Below, one piece after another: positions 8,125-16,948 of a DNA stretch of 64,000 nucleotides. A program made the position numbers and the translations under genes. The first letter of the stretch is position 1, and each line of letters starts with the position of its first letter. Under the pieces are notes generated by a model, which saw only the letters and a list, made by a program, of their open reading frames with translations, was not told the origin of the DNA and made no database searches. Source of the stretch: Rhizobium sp. NXC14 (GTDB lineage Bacteria > Pseudomonadota > Alphaproteobacteria > Rhizobiales > Rhizobiaceae); assembly GCF_002117485.1 (NCBI RefSeq), contig NZ_CP021030.1, positions 1,491,001-1,555,000 on the forward strand, read 5' to 3'.

Positions 8125-8547
8125 TCAATTTCCAAAGCGCGAGGTAATTTCTGTGGCGAGTGTTGCACCTTCGTTACGGTAGCGCTCTTCTGCCACGATG
8201 GCCGCCGGGGTGCAATCCGTATAGACGGAGGCGAAGGCGCGATACCCACGATTGAAGGCCGCGGTCAACCTTTCCTTGCGCTGCGGCTCGTTACCCGTCT
8301 CCGAATCGAGCAGCTGCTTCATGCCTTCCCGCCACTCATCGCCGCCCGCCGCCTTGCAGAGCGTTCTCAGATAATGCACCGAACCCAGCACTTCGGCGAG
8401 CCGCGCCAGCTTGTCGTCATAGGGCACGGGCACGGCCGCGACCGGCGGCGCAATCTCCTCCTGCGCAGGCGCCGTATTCTTGCCCTGAGCCATGGTGGGC
8501 CCGGCAAGCACGAGCAGGGACAGGACAACGCGTCGAACGGGAATCAT
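8125..8547 (-). CDS. Exported TIGR02301-like hypothetical protein
   Basis: From the ATG at 8547 the 140-residue product has a signal peptide (MIPVRRVVLSLLVLAGPTMA). The mature part has Cys residues in SVHYLRTLCKAAGG and YTDCTPAAI that could pair, which is the pattern I associate with the TIGR02301 family of alphaproteobacterial exported proteins. An earlier in-frame start at 8613 would overlap the Nudix gene by eight bases and bury the signal peptide, so I prefer 8547. Function unknown. Confidence 0.75.
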   Translation of the reverse strand: MIPVRRVVLSLLVLAGPTMAQGKNTAPAQEEIAPPVAAVPVPYDDKLARLAEVLGSVHYLRTLCKAAGGDEWREGMKQLLDSETGNEPQRKERLTAAFNRGYRAFASVYTDCTPAAIVAEERYRNEGATLATEITSRFGN

Positions 8548-8605
8548 GCTTCCACTTGATACGTTGAGCGTGACGGCAACAAGGCGCGTCTGAAAGTTTC
8601 CACTT

Positions 8606-9022
8606 CTATTCACCGCCCGCCAGCCGTTCCGCGCATTCGAGCACGCTTTGCGGCACAGGCAGTCGCCGGATCTCCTCTACCGTATACCAGCCGAGCGCCG
8701 CCGCATCGTCGGCGGCTTCCGCCACCATTTCCCGGTCGGCGTCGACGCAAAAGACTGACAGGAAGAAATGGCTCCTGATGTTGCCATCCGGCCCATGCGT
8801 CTTAAGGTCATAGGTAGAGAACAGCCGCCGATTGTGCGCCGAGATGCCGGTTTCCTCGCGGAACTCGCGCAGCGCGGTCTGCTCCGGCGTTTCGCCCGGC
8901 TCGGCGCGGCCGCCGGGAAAGGCATACATGTCGGCAGAGGGCGGGTTGCGTCGCAATACCAGAAGGAATCGCCCGTCGCGTTCGAGAATGGCGGAGGAGG
9001 CGGCTTTGGCGGTGGAGGTCAT
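8606..9022 (-). CDS. Nudix hydrolase
   Basis: The 138-residue protein has a complete Nudix box, beginning GRAEPGETPEQTALRE and ending REETGI, with the paired glutamates that bind the metal. The N-terminal SSAILERDGRFLLVLRRNPP is typical of ADP-ribose or nucleotide-sugar type Nudix enzymes. They hydrolyse nucleoside diphosphates linked to another moiety; the exact substrate is unknown. It starts divergently from the YnfA-family gene and lies just upstream of the exported TIGR02301-like gene on the same strand. Confidence 0.9.
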   Translation of the reverse strand: MTSTAKAASSAILERDGRFLLVLRRNPPSADMYAFPGGRAEPGETPEQTALREFREETGISAHNRRLFSTYDLKTHGPDGNIRSHFFLSVFCVDADREMVAEAADDAAALGWYTVEEIRRLPVPQSVLECAERLAGGE

Positions 9023-9205
9023 GGCTGCTCTTGCTGTGACGGCCTATTCGATCTGACGGGCTGATGATTGCGGATCGCGGCTGCGGGCCGGCCCGATTTT
9101 CCTGTGGGATAGCTCCCAAGACAAGCCCCGAAAAATTGCGTAGCGGTTCGCGAAATAACGACATCCGTGCAACAAGGAGGCAAAAAATATTCGAAAGGGC
9201 TTTGC

Positions 9206-9526
9206 GTGACCTATATCATTTACGCGTTTGCCGCCGTTTTCGAGATCGCCGGCTGCTTCGCCTTCTGGGCGTGGCTCAAGCTTGAGAAGCCGATCTGGTG
9301 GCTGGCGCCGGGCATGATCTCGCTTGCGCTTTTCGCCTGGCTTCTGACGCTGGTGCCGAGCGATGCCGCCGGTCGAACCTTCGCAGCCTATGGCGGCATC
9401 TACATTCTTGCTTCGCTCTCCTGGCTGTGGCTGATCGAAGGCCGGGTGCCCGATCGTTATGATATCGGCGGCGGACTGATCTGCCTTGGCGGGGCGAGCG
9501 TCATCCTCTTTGCGCCGCGCGCCTGA
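9206..9526 (+). CDS. YnfA/UPF0060 family small membrane protein
   Basis: A GTG start at 9206 preceded by GAAAGGG gives 106 residues with four hydrophobic helices: [20 protein letters not shown], a second around [17 protein letters not shown], a third at [15 protein letters not shown] and a fourth at [17 protein letters not shown]. That matches the UPF0060/YnfA family, four-helix inner-membrane proteins related to small multidrug transporters. A longer frame from 9167 is open but starts in less protein-like sequence. Transport substrate unknown. Confidence 0.88.
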   Translation: MTYIIYAFAAVFEIAGCFAFWAWLKLEKPIWWLAPGMISLALFAWLLTLVPSDAAGRTFAAYGGIYILASLSWLWLIEGRVPDRYDIGGGLICLGGASVILFAPRA

Positions 9527-9590
9527 AACCGTCACGCAAAAGCATGCAACGCGCCTTGACCGGACTCGGGCCGGCTGCAAAGACAGGACG

Positions 9591-10355
9591 ATGTGTGGAC
9601 GTTTCGCCCTGACAAGTTCCAGCGCCGACCTGCGCGACTTCTTCTCCGGTCTCGATCTCGAGGACTTCCCGGCGCGCTACAACATCGCCCCGACGCAGCC
9701 GATCCTCGTGGTCATGGCAGGCGAGTGCCGGGAGCGGGGCAGCAATCTGCCCGATCGTCGCGCCGTTCTCGTGCGATGGGGCTTCACGCCGGGTTGGGTC
9801 AAGGACCCGAGGGATTTCCCGCTGCTGATCAACGCGCGCGCCGAGACCGCGATCGGCAAGGCCTCGTTTCGAGCGGCGATGCGTCATCGCCGCGTGCTTA
9901 TTCCGACCTCAGGTTTTTACGAATGGCATCGCCCCTCCAAGGAGAGCGGCGGCAAGCCGCAGGCCTATTGGATCAGGCCGCGCCGGGGCCGGGTCGTCGC
10001 CTTTGCCGGGCTGATGGAGACATGGTCCTCGGCCGATGGCTCGGAGGTCGATACCGGTGCGATCCTGACAACGTCAGCCAATGCGGGCATCTCCGCGATC
10101 CACGATCGCATGCCAGTCGTCATCAAACCGGAGGACTTCTCGCGCTGGCTCGATTGCAAGGCGCAGGAACCGCGCGAGGTGGTCGACCTGATGCAGCCTG
10201 CTCAGGGCGATTTCTTCGAGGCTATCCCGGTTTCCGACAAGGTCAACAAGGTTGCCAATATGGGGCCGGACCTGCAGGAGCAGGTTGTCGTCGAAAGACC
10301 GCCTGAGGCGCCTGCGAAACAAAGGCCGGATCACGGCCAGCTGAGTTTTTTCTAA
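9591..10355 (+). CDS. SOS response-associated (SRAP/YedK/HMCES-type) peptidase
   Basis: The 254-residue product begins MCGRF, so Cys2 becomes the N-terminal nucleophile after Met removal. The other family residues are visible: Asn81 in NARAE, Glu111 in SGFYEW and His171 in IHDRMP. SRAP proteins form a thiazolidine crosslink with abasic sites in single-stranded DNA and shield them. The start is fixed by the required Cys2 and by AGGACG upstream; an open frame continues 35 codons further 5' but is not needed. The C-terminal tail is basic and proline-rich. Confidence 0.92.
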   Translation: MCGRFALTSSSADLRDFFSGLDLEDFPARYNIAPTQPILVVMAGECRERGSNLPDRRAVLVRWGFTPGWVKDPRDFPLLINARAETAIGKASFRAAMRHRRVLIPTSGFYEWHRPSKESGGKPQAYWIRPRRGRVVAFAGLMETWSSADGSEVDTGAILTTSANAGISAIHDRMPVVIKPEDFSRWLDCKAQEPREVVDLMQPAQGDFFEAIPVSDKVNKVANMGPDLQEQVVVERPPEAPAKQRPDHGQLSFF

Positions 10356-10495
10356 AACGGCGTAGCGCTTCCGGCACCGCGGCCTGCTCGGCTTACCCGC
10401 AATGCCGGGGGCACATCGCCAAGCATGCCGCAGTCTTGGGATAACGGCATGCCGCAAAACGTGAAGCGTGGATGTGCCGTTCGAAGCTCGGCACC

Positions 10496-10642
10496 TCAAG
10501 CGGATTTCTTGACGCCGTCCGGCTTGTTCTTTGTCATCAATGATGCCGCGGCAACGGCCTTCAAGCCGACCGGGCGATAGTTGGCGGCGAGGTCTGGCTT
10601 GGCCGCCTGTTGTTCGCCGGCACTGCTCTTCTTCGAAGTCAC
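10496..10642 (-). CDS. 48-residue basic hypothetical protein
   Basis: A GTG start six bases after a strong AAGGAGAG ribosome-binding site opens a 48-residue frame, VTSKKSSAGEQQAAK onward, with LAANYRPVGLKAVAAASLM in the middle and KKSA at the end. The strong ribosome-binding site and Lys/Ala-rich biased composition argue that it is a real gene, below the size most gene finders report. No motif is known to me. It stands alone between the SRAP gene and the pssA terminator, with an AT-rich upstream region. Confidence 0.65.
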   Translation of the reverse strand: MTSKKSSAGEQQAAKPDLAANYRPVGLKAVAAASLMTKNKPDGVKKSA

Positions 10643-10760
10643 GATACTCTCCTTGCGTGTTGCTTCCCTGAGTATTTTTGTATTTTGCTATTTGGTCAGA
10701 AATAGCGACAAAACGGCGGCGTCGCCTATCAGGATTTGTGAACGCCCACCATAATTCGCG

Positions 10761-10777
10761 AGGCTTAACTGAAGCCT
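10761..10777. promoter_or_regulatory. Inverted repeat AGGCTT-N5-AAGCCT
   Basis: The six-base arms are exact reverse complements. It lies about 120 bases upstream of the 48-residue gene and 145 bases downstream of pssA, so it could be an operator or an RNA hairpin. Confidence 0.35.
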
Positions 10778-10811
10778 ACGTTGGTTAATACTTACTGAAG
10801 GGAGCGGTTCC

Positions 10812-10832
10812 AAAAAACCGCAAAGCGGTTTT
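10812..10832 (-). terminator. Rho-independent terminator of the psd-pssA operon
   Basis: On the minus strand AAAACCGC pairs with GCGGTTTT over a three-base loop and the T run continues. It lies about 90 bases past the pssA stop. The stem is symmetrical, so it could also terminate plus-strand transcripts. Confidence 0.7.
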
Positions 10833-10920
10833 CCCCGGGCAACGCGCAGCGTATATCCGGGGCCACAACATGGGAGAGAAGCATTTCGGTGATGCGGGAG
10901 AATTCGGAAGCGCGCGGAGG

Positions 10921-11766
10921 TCAGATGTGCCGGCCAATATCGTCGTCGCCGACGCCGGGTTCCTCGATCGTCAGGGTCCCATATTTCCGCCGCCATCTGC
11001 GTGCGCCGAAGGGGAGCGATATGAGATAGGCGGCAACGGTAAAGACCATCACCTCCCACGTGTAGCTCATCAGCAGAGCCACATAGAGCACGACGCCGAG
11101 CATCATCGGCAGCACCAGATCGCGCCGCAAGCGGTTGCCTTCCGATTTGCCCGACCAGACCGGCAGCCGGCTGATCAGCAGGAAGGCGATGGCGACGGTA
11201 TAGATCGACGAGAGATAGGCGAAGGTGCGGTCCGTCGCCAGACCGAGGAAGCCAAGATAGACTGGCAGCAGCACCAGCATGGCGCCGGCCGGCGCGGGCA
11301 CTCCGACAAAATATTCCGATTGCCAGCTCGCCTTGTTTTCGCGCTCGGCCATGACATTGAAGCGGGCAAGGCGAAGCCCGGCGGCAATCGCATAGATCAA
11401 GGCGGCAATCCAGCCGAGCGAACGAGCCTGATCGAGAGCAAAAACGTAAACGACGAGCGCGGGCGCGACGCCGAAATTGACGATATCGGCAAGCGAATCC
11501 ATCTGCGCGCCGAATTTCGAGGTCGCCTTCATCAGCCGCGCCACGCGCCCGTCGATGCCGTCGAGGAAGGCGGCGAGCAGCACCATCGCGACGGCGAGCT
11601 CGTAACGGTTCTCGAAAGCGAGCCGAATGCCCGTCAACCCGGCACAGATCGCCAGAATGGTGATGAGGTTCGGAAAGACGAGGCGAAGCGGAATCTCTCG
11701 CAGGCGCGGACCGCGGGCGGAATCATCCGGCCCGTTTGGCTCGAAAGGCGGAAAGGGTGTTTCCAT
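10921..11766 (-). CDS. pssA: CDP-diacylglycerol--serine O-phosphatidyltransferase
   Basis: The 281-residue membrane protein carries the CDP-alcohol phosphotransferase signature: Asp69-Gly70-x-Asp72-Gly73-x2-Ala76-Arg77, then Gly86, Asp90 and Asp94. At least six hydrophobic helices follow. It joins serine to CDP-diacylglycerol to make phosphatidylserine. The upstream gene is psd, which decarboxylates the product to phosphatidylethanolamine, so the pair is a pathway operon. I prefer the ATG at 11766 (METPFPPFEP) to a TTG at 11802 because family members begin here; neither has a strong ribosome-binding site. Confidence 0.93.
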   Translation of the reverse strand: METPFPPFEPNGPDDSARGPRLREIPLRLVFPNLITILAICAGLTGIRLAFENRYELAVAMVLLAAFLDGIDGRVARLMKATSKFGAQMDSLADIVNFGVAPALVVYVFALDQARSLGWIAALIYAIAAGLRLARFNVMAERENKASWQSEYFVGVPAPAGAMLVLLPVYLGFLGLATDRTFAYLSSIYTVAIAFLLISRLPVWSGKSEGNRLRRDLVLPMMLGVVLYVALLMSYTWEVMVFTVAAYLISLPFGARRWRRKYGTLTIEEPGVGDDDIGRHI

Positions 11767-11817
11767 GTCGCGTTCCAATCGTTCCTTGAGCAATTCCGGC
11801 AAAGGCGCGGCAGCGCT

Positions 11818-12516
11818 TTAGCTTCGGCGGCTGATCACCGGACCCTTGGCCGAGGCGAATTCGGCAATCACGGTTTCCCCGGCAATCGCCGTCTGGCCGA
11901 GCGAGACGCGTGGCGCCGCACCGGCGGGCAGGAACACGTCGAGCCGCGAGCCGAAACGGATCAGCCCGAAGCGTTCGCCGGCGTCCAGCGGCTCGTTGGT
12001 GTTTGCCCAGCAAAGGATACGCCGCGCCACGAGGCCCGCAATCTGCACGACGCCGATCTGTCCGTGCCGCGTTTCGATCACCAGTCCGTTGCGCTCGTTG
12101 TCCTCGCTCGCCTTGTCGAGTTCGGCGTTGACGAAGCTTCCGGAGCGGTAGTTGATGCTGACGATGCGCCCGCGCATCGGTGCCCGGTTCACATGGCAGT
12201 TGAAGACGTTCATGAAGACCGAGATGCGCAGCATCGGCTCGGAGCCGAGGTCGAGCTCTGCCGGCGGGGTCACCATCTGGATCGCCGAAACCTTGCCGTC
12301 GGCGGGAGAGATGACGAGATCGTCGTCCTGCGGGGTCACCCGCTCGGGATCACGGAAGAAATAGGCGCACCAGAGCGTGAAGATCATGCCGATCCAGAAG
12401 AGCGGCTTGAAGATCCAGCCCAGCACCAGCGAGGCCACGAAGAAGGCGGCGACGAAGGGGTAACCCTCCTTGTGCACGGGCACGATCGTGTTGCGAACCG
12501 TGTTGAACAGGCTCAT
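11818..12516 (-). CDS. psd: Phosphatidylserine decarboxylase proenzyme
   Basis: The 232-residue protein starts at an ATG with AAGGAG upstream. Two N-terminal hydrophobic segments anchor it in the membrane. The self-cleavage site that generates the pyruvoyl group is in [12 protein letters not shown], between Gly189 and Ser190. It is the short PSD-A type common in alphaproteobacteria. It converts phosphatidylserine to phosphatidylethanolamine and is transcribed first in the psd-pssA operon, 51 bases before pssA. Confidence 0.94.
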   Translation of the reverse strand: MSLFNTVRNTIVPVHKEGYPFVAAFFVASLVLGWIFKPLFWIGMIFTLWCAYFFRDPERVTPQDDDLVISPADGKVSAIQMVTPPAELDLGSEPMLRISVFMNVFNCHVNRAPMRGRIVSINYRSGSFVNAELDKASEDNERNGLVIETRHGQIGVVQIAGLVARRILCWANTNEPLDAGERFGLIRFGSRLDVFLPAGAAPRVSLGQTAIAGETVIAEFASAKGPVISRRS

Positions 12517-12652
12517 GGCTGCCGGTCTCCTTGCGTTGTCATTTTTTGCTGGTTAGCGAAAAACCAGCTCCTGAGCAATGCTCCGGCCCTGGCCTCGGTT
12601 CCGCCGCCGCAGTTCTGAACAATAAAAGCCGGCGCCGCTATCGGTGTTCGCT

Positions 12653-14530
12653 TCAGCTTGCCGGGGCAAGCCGCGTGATGACGCCCATCTCGTCGCTTTC
12701 GCGCACCTGCTTCAGATGCTCCTCCGCCTGTGTCGCCTCGCGCTGGCGGTTCCACATCGAGGCATAGAGGCCGTTCCTTTCGAGGAGGGCGGCGTGCGTG
12801 CCGCGCTCGGCGATCTCACCGCTTTTGAGCACGATAATCTCGTCGGCGCCGATGACGGTCGAAAGCCGATGGGCGATGACCAAGGTCGTCCTATTCTTCG
12901 AAACCACGTCGAGAGCTGTCTGGATTTCTCGTTCCGTGGTGGTGTCGAGCGCTGAAGTTGCCTCGTCGAGGATCAGGATCGGTGGCGCCTTGAGGATGGT
13001 GCGGGCGATCGCCACACGCTGTTTCTCGCCGCCGGAAAGCTTGAGCCCGCGCTCGCCGACCTTGGTCTCGAAGCCTTCGGGCAGCGCCTCGATGAAATGG
13101 GCGATCTGCGCCACCTCGGCCGCTGCAAACACCTCGCCATCGCTCGCCGATGTGCGGCCGTAGCGGATATTGTAGGCGACCGTGTCGTTGAACAGCACGG
13201 TATCCTGCGGCACCATGCCGATCGCCGATCGCAGGCTTTGCTGCGTCACCGTGCGGATATCCTCGCCGTCGATGGTGATCGCGCCGCTCTGGATATCGTA
13301 GAAACGATAGAGCAGGCGCGACAGCGTCGATTTGCCGGCGCCCGACGGCCCGACGACGGCGACCGTCTTGCCGGCCGGCACATCGAAAGAAATGCCTTTC
13401 AGGATCGGACGGGCCGGATCGTAAGCGAAGTGCACATCCTTGAAGGAGATCGCGCCCTGGCGGATTCGAAGCTCGGCAGCGTCGGGGGCGTCCTTGACCT
13501 CGGCCTTCACCTCGAGCAAATCGAACATCTGCTCGATATCGGTCAGACCCTGCCGGATTTCCCGGTAGACGAAACCTATGAAATTGAGCGGCACGGAAAG
13601 CTGCAGCAGCATCGAATTGACGAAGACGAAATCGCCGACCGTCTGATCGCCGCGTTGCACCGCCAGCGCCGACAGCACCAGCATGATGGTCGTGCCGATG
13701 CCGAAAATGACGCCCTGGCCGAAGTTCAGCCAGCCGAGCGAGGTCCAGACATCGGTCGCCGCTTTCTCGTAGCGCTCCATCGACTTGTCGAAGCGTTTGG
13801 CCTCCATTTCCTCATTGCCGAAATATTTGACAGTTTCGAAATTGAGGAGAGAGTCGATCGCCTTGGTGTTGGCGTCGGTGTCGCTGTCATTCATCGAGCG
13901 GCGGATGGCGATGCGCCAGTCAGATGCACGGATCGTGAACCAGATATAGGCCCAGACGGTGAAGGCGGTGACCGCAAGATAGGAAAAGCCGTAGCCCCAC
14001 CAGAAGATAACCGCCGTCAGCAGGAATTCGATCACTGTCGGAACGGAATTGAGGATCGTGAAGCGCACGATCGTCTCGATGCCCTTGGTGCCGCGCTCGA
14101 TGATGCGTGACAGGCCGCCGGTCTTTCGCTCCAGATGGAAGCGCAGCGACAGCTCGTGCATGTGCACGAAGGTCTTGTAGGCGAGCTGGCGCACCGCATG
14201 TTGCCCGACGCTGGCAAAGAGCGCGTCGCGCAACTGGTTGAGGCCGAGCTGGATCAACCGGGTGACGTTATAGGCAATGACAAGGGCTACGGCGCCGGCA
14301 AGCAGCGGCGGTACCGTGCCGGCAAGGTCCATCCTGCCGTTCAGCGCATCGGTGGACCATTTGAAGAAATAGGGGACGAGCAGCAGGACGAACTTGGAAA
14401 TCAGCAGATAGACCGACGCCCAGACGACCCGCATCTTGAGGTCGGTTCGCCCGGCCGGCCACATATAGGGCCAGAGGTTGAAAAGCGTCCGCAGCAGGTG
14501 GGATTCCGAGACTGTCTTGCCGTTTGCCAT
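12653..14530 (-). CDS. Atm1/HMT1-type ABC exporter (fused permease and ATPase)
   Basis: About 625 residues: a six-helix membrane domain (about 1-320) and an ATPase domain (about 350-600). The ATPase has Walker [10 protein letters not shown], the signature LSGGEKQRVAIA, Walker B ILILDEATSALD and the switch His in IAHRLSTV. The TVKYFGNEEME segment is characteristic of the Atm1/HMT branch, whose members export glutathione-linked or heavy-metal-linked compounds across the inner membrane. The start is the ATG at 14530 with GGAG upstream; an open frame extends further but is not protein-like. It is on the same strand as psd and may be read through into it. Confidence 0.9.
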   Translation of the reverse strand: MANGKTVSESHLLRTLFNLWPYMWPAGRTDLKMRVVWASVYLLISKFVLLLVPYFFKWSTDALNGRMDLAGTVPPLLAGAVALVIAYNVTRLIQLGLNQLRDALFASVGQHAVRQLAYKTFVHMHELSLRFHLERKTGGLSRIIERGTKGIETIVRFTILNSVPTVIEFLLTAVIFWWGYGFSYLAVTAFTVWAYIWFTIRASDWRIAIRRSMNDSDTDANTKAIDSLLNFETVKYFGNEEMEAKRFDKSMERYEKAATDVWTSLGWLNFGQGVIFGIGTTIMLVLSALAVQRGDQTVGDFVFVNSMLLQLSVPLNFIGFVYREIRQGLTDIEQMFDLLEVKAEVKDAPDAAELRIRQGAISFKDVHFAYDPARPILKGISFDVPAGKTVAVVGPSGAGKSTLSRLLYRFYDIQSGAITIDGEDIRTVTQQSLRSAIGMVPQDTVLFNDTVAYNIRYGRTSASDGEVFAAAEVAQIAHFIEALPEGFETKVGERGLKLSGGEKQRVAIARTILKAPPILILDEATSALDTTTEREIQTALDVVSKNRTTLVIAHRLSTVIGADEIIVLKSGEIAERGTHAALLERNGLYASMWNRQREATQAEEHLKQVRESDEMGVITRLAPAS

Positions 14531-14671
14531 GCCGTGTCTCCAGTCCGGATGATTTTCTTCGATGTCCGGCAAGGCGGGGGCAGGGGCGCACCTGAAGCGC
14601 TTACCTGAATCCCAAACCGCCACCGGCAGATAGGGCGTCGGGCCGAGGAATACAACACGTGCGGGGGCCGG

Positions 14672-14704
14672 GAAAAGTGAGGCCGGGCGTTTCTCCTGCC
14701 CGGC
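14672..14704 (-). terminator. Terminator after the LysM-protein gene
   Basis: GCCGGGC (14698-14704 on the minus strand) pairs with GCCCGGC (14682-14688) over a nine-base loop and is followed by CTCACTTTTCC. It starts 36 bases past the stop of the LysM gene. Confidence 0.65.
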
Positions 14705-14739
14705 TTCATCAACTCGCGTTGCGCTTAAGGAGCGGCCTT

Positions 14740-16794
14740 TCAGAGGTGCTGCTTGGAGAGCCGCTTGCGGTGCAGCTCCTCGGCGTTCGGCAGCGCGTCC
14801 TTCGGCAGGCCGAAAATCTGCCCGGGACGGATACGATCCGGGTCGATGATCTTGTCCTCGTTGGCGATGTAGATCGTCGTATAACGCACGCCGAGCCCAT
14901 AGGTCCGGCGGGAGATCTGCCACAACGTATCGCCGCGGCGGATGATGACCGCCGCATTGTTTGCCGTCAGCGGTGCCTGCTCGATCGTCTTCGGCTGATT
15001 GCTCACAACATCGTTTGCGGCGGGCGCGGCCGGTGCGGGCGTGTCGGTCAATTCACCGATGATTGCACCCAGCCCGTCCAGCCCGGCGCCGACCGATTTT
15101 GCGTCCTTCGGCAGATCCTGCAGCAGTTTCAGCGCCTTGGCGGCGGTCTGCGAGGAGGCGCCTGAGGCTTGCTTGAAGCTGTCGGACGCATCCGCCGCCG
15201 GGCGGAAGTCTGCGACAGAGCGCAGCGCGAATTCCGTTGCTGAGCGCGCCGCCGCCAGCTGTTCGGCGCCGGGCAGCTGGCCATCGGCAAACAGCCCCTT
15301 CAAGAGCCCGAACGCCTTGCCGGCTTCGGCCTTGAGCTTGCCGAGTTCACCCTCGTCGAGCGGCACCATCGAGGCAGCACCATTTGCATCGGCGGGGCCG
15401 GCTTGAGCGGCAACCCGCACCTGGTCGCCCGCCGGGCGATTGAAGTTCACTGCGGCCCGCACGATCACCTTGCCCGCGGGATCGACGACGTCGACGCGAA
15501 TCTTATGATCGCCGACCGAAAGCGCCGCGACGCCATCGATGACGAAATGGCCGTCAGGACCGGCCGTGTCCTGGCCGACAAGGCTGTCGTCGGCATAGCC
15601 GAGGACCTTGGCGTTGGCGCGCGCCGTGCCGGCAATGAAGATCTTGTTGCCCTCGATCTCGACGGCGTTGACCATCACATCGGGCGCGGTGGCCTCGTGG
15701 GTTTCGCCAGCACCTGGAACGGCCGGTGTCGCATCTGTGCCGGTGGCGGAGGCGTCGGGCAGACCAGGCGTCTGCAGCGCCAGCTCACCGGTTGGCGCTA
15801 CTGTTGCGGCAGGCGCGTCGGCTGCAGCGGTCCCGCCAGTTGCCGGCTTGTCCGCAGCCGGCGCCAACGGATTGGAGGCGTCGGCGACTTCGGTGTCCCC
15901 TGTCGGCGCAGTGATGATGCGGCTCGCCGCGCCGGGCTTGGAGACCATGGCGAGCAGATTGGCGGCATTGCCGTCCTTCGGCACGGAAACGGTGGCGACT
16001 TCTTCGGAAAGCGCGGTCTTGCCATCCTTGTCCGTTACCTTGAGCACGAGCTGGTGGTCGCCGGCCGGAAGCGGATCGTCGAGGACGGCCGCGAAATCGC
16101 CGCTCGGACCGACGTTGGCCGTCGTCACCACCTTTTCGCCGTCGAGCACTTCGAGCTTGCCGTTCGGCTCGGCGGAGCCGGCGATGACGGTCGATCCATC
16201 AGGCTCGACACGCAGGACGTCGAAGGCCGGAAGTTTCGGGCCGGTATTTGCGGCCGCCGGGGTCGCGGCAGAGGCTGGTTCGGGCGCACCGGTCAGCGCA
16301 GCTTCGGCCCTGGAAATCGCGGCAGGCGCATCCGCCATATTTTCCGGCAGCGACTGCACGATGGCGAGCGCCTTGGCGCCGCCTTCCTTGGCCTTGGCGG
16401 CAATGGCTTGTGTTGCGGGATCGATGCCCTCGGGAACGGTGAAGCCGACAAGTGCGGTGAGCGCATTGACGGCCTTGGCCTTGGCGGCGGTGAAGACATC
16501 AATGGCCGGGCCTTTGCCGTCGGCAAACAGCGCCTTCAGCTCGCCGAGCGCCACGCCGGCATCGGCCGAGAGGCGTCTGACCTGATCGGCGACCCCAGTC
16601 GAGTCGGCCACGGCAGAGCGTGATGTCTTTGTCGCTTCGTTAACCGTGTTCTTGAGCTCCGTGCCCGCCTGGTTGATGGCGTCGCCGACTTTGGATGCAT
16701 CGCTGCCGATGCGCGGCATGACGAAGAATACCATCAGTAGGATTGCGATTACGAGCACTGCAAGGGCCAGCAAGCCGGCACGGTTCTTCATCAT
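14740..16794 (-). CDS. Membrane-anchored LysM protein with duplicated helical and Ig-like domains
   Basis: The 684-residue product starts at the ATG after GGGAGACATA. Residues 7-27 are a single N-terminal membrane helix, so the rest is probably periplasmic. In order there is a helical segment (about 75-160), an Ig-like beta domain (about 190-270), a long Ala/Pro/Thr-rich linker, a second Ig-like domain (about 371-455), a second helical segment (about 480-575), and a C-terminal LysM domain (about 616-664) in the form IIRRGDTLWQISRRTYG and IRPGQIFGLP. The two helical segments share ALGELKALFADG / AFGLLKGLFADG and look like a duplication. LysM binds peptidoglycan, so an envelope scaffold role is inferred. 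Confidence 0.88.
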   Translation of the reverse strand: MMKNRAGLLALAVLVIAILLMVFFVMPRIGSDASKVGDAINQAGTELKNTVNEATKTSRSAVADSTGVADQVRRLSADAGVALGELKALFADGKGPAIDVFTAAKAKAVNALTALVGFTVPEGIDPATQAIAAKAKEGGAKALAIVQSLPENMADAPAAISRAEAALTGAPEPASAATPAAANTGPKLPAFDVLRVEPDGSTVIAGSAEPNGKLEVLDGEKVVTTANVGPSGDFAAVLDDPLPAGDHQLVLKVTDKDGKTALSEEVATVSVPKDGNAANLLAMVSKPGAASRIITAPTGDTEVADASNPLAPAADKPATGGTAAADAPAATVAPTGELALQTPGLPDASATGTDATPAVPGAGETHEATAPDVMVNAVEIEGNKIFIAGTARANAKVLGYADDSLVGQDTAGPDGHFVIDGVAALSVGDHKIRVDVVDPAGKVIVRAAVNFNRPAGDQVRVAAQAGPADANGAASMVPLDEGELGKLKAEAGKAFGLLKGLFADGQLPGAEQLAAARSATEFALRSVADFRPAADASDSFKQASGASSQTAAKALKLLQDLPKDAKSVGAGLDGLGAIIGELTDTPAPAAPAANDVVSNQPKTIEQAPLTANNAAVIIRRGDTLWQISRRTYGLGVRYTTIYIANEDKIIDPDRIRPGQIFGLPKDALPNAEELHRKRLSKQHL

Positions 16795-16901
16795 TATGTC
16801 TCCCAAGGCGGCAATTTGCCGTAGTAACCGAAATTGCTAGCGATTTCCGATGCTTTTCACAAGCATTCAACGCAATTTCGCAAGCTCGGCAGGCTGCTTT
16901 T

Positions 16902-16920
16902 CAGTCAATTTTCTTGACTG
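16902..16920. promoter_or_regulatory. Inverted repeat CAGTCAA-N5-TTGACTG in a divergent promoter
   Basis: Seven-base arms are exact reverse complements. The right arm contains TTGACT, a possible -35 box for the LOG-family gene that starts 28 bases further on. It lies between the divergent LysM and LOG genes and could be an operator for both. Confidence 0.45.
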
Positions 16921-16948
16921 CATTGAAATGGAATAGTTGTTTTGCCCT

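Larger units (their letters stand above)
10643..10920. other. AT-rich 278-base intergenic region
   Basis: This holds the promoter of the 48-residue gene, an AGGCTT-N5-AAGCCT inverted repeat and the pssA terminator hairpin. No additional open frame with a ribosome-binding site is seen. Confidence 0.5.

Noticed and set aside
10870..12618. Long plus-strand open frame (about 580 codons) across pssA and psd
   Set aside because: It is antisense to two clear enzymes and rich in Arg/His/Gln, typical of a high-GC shadow frame.
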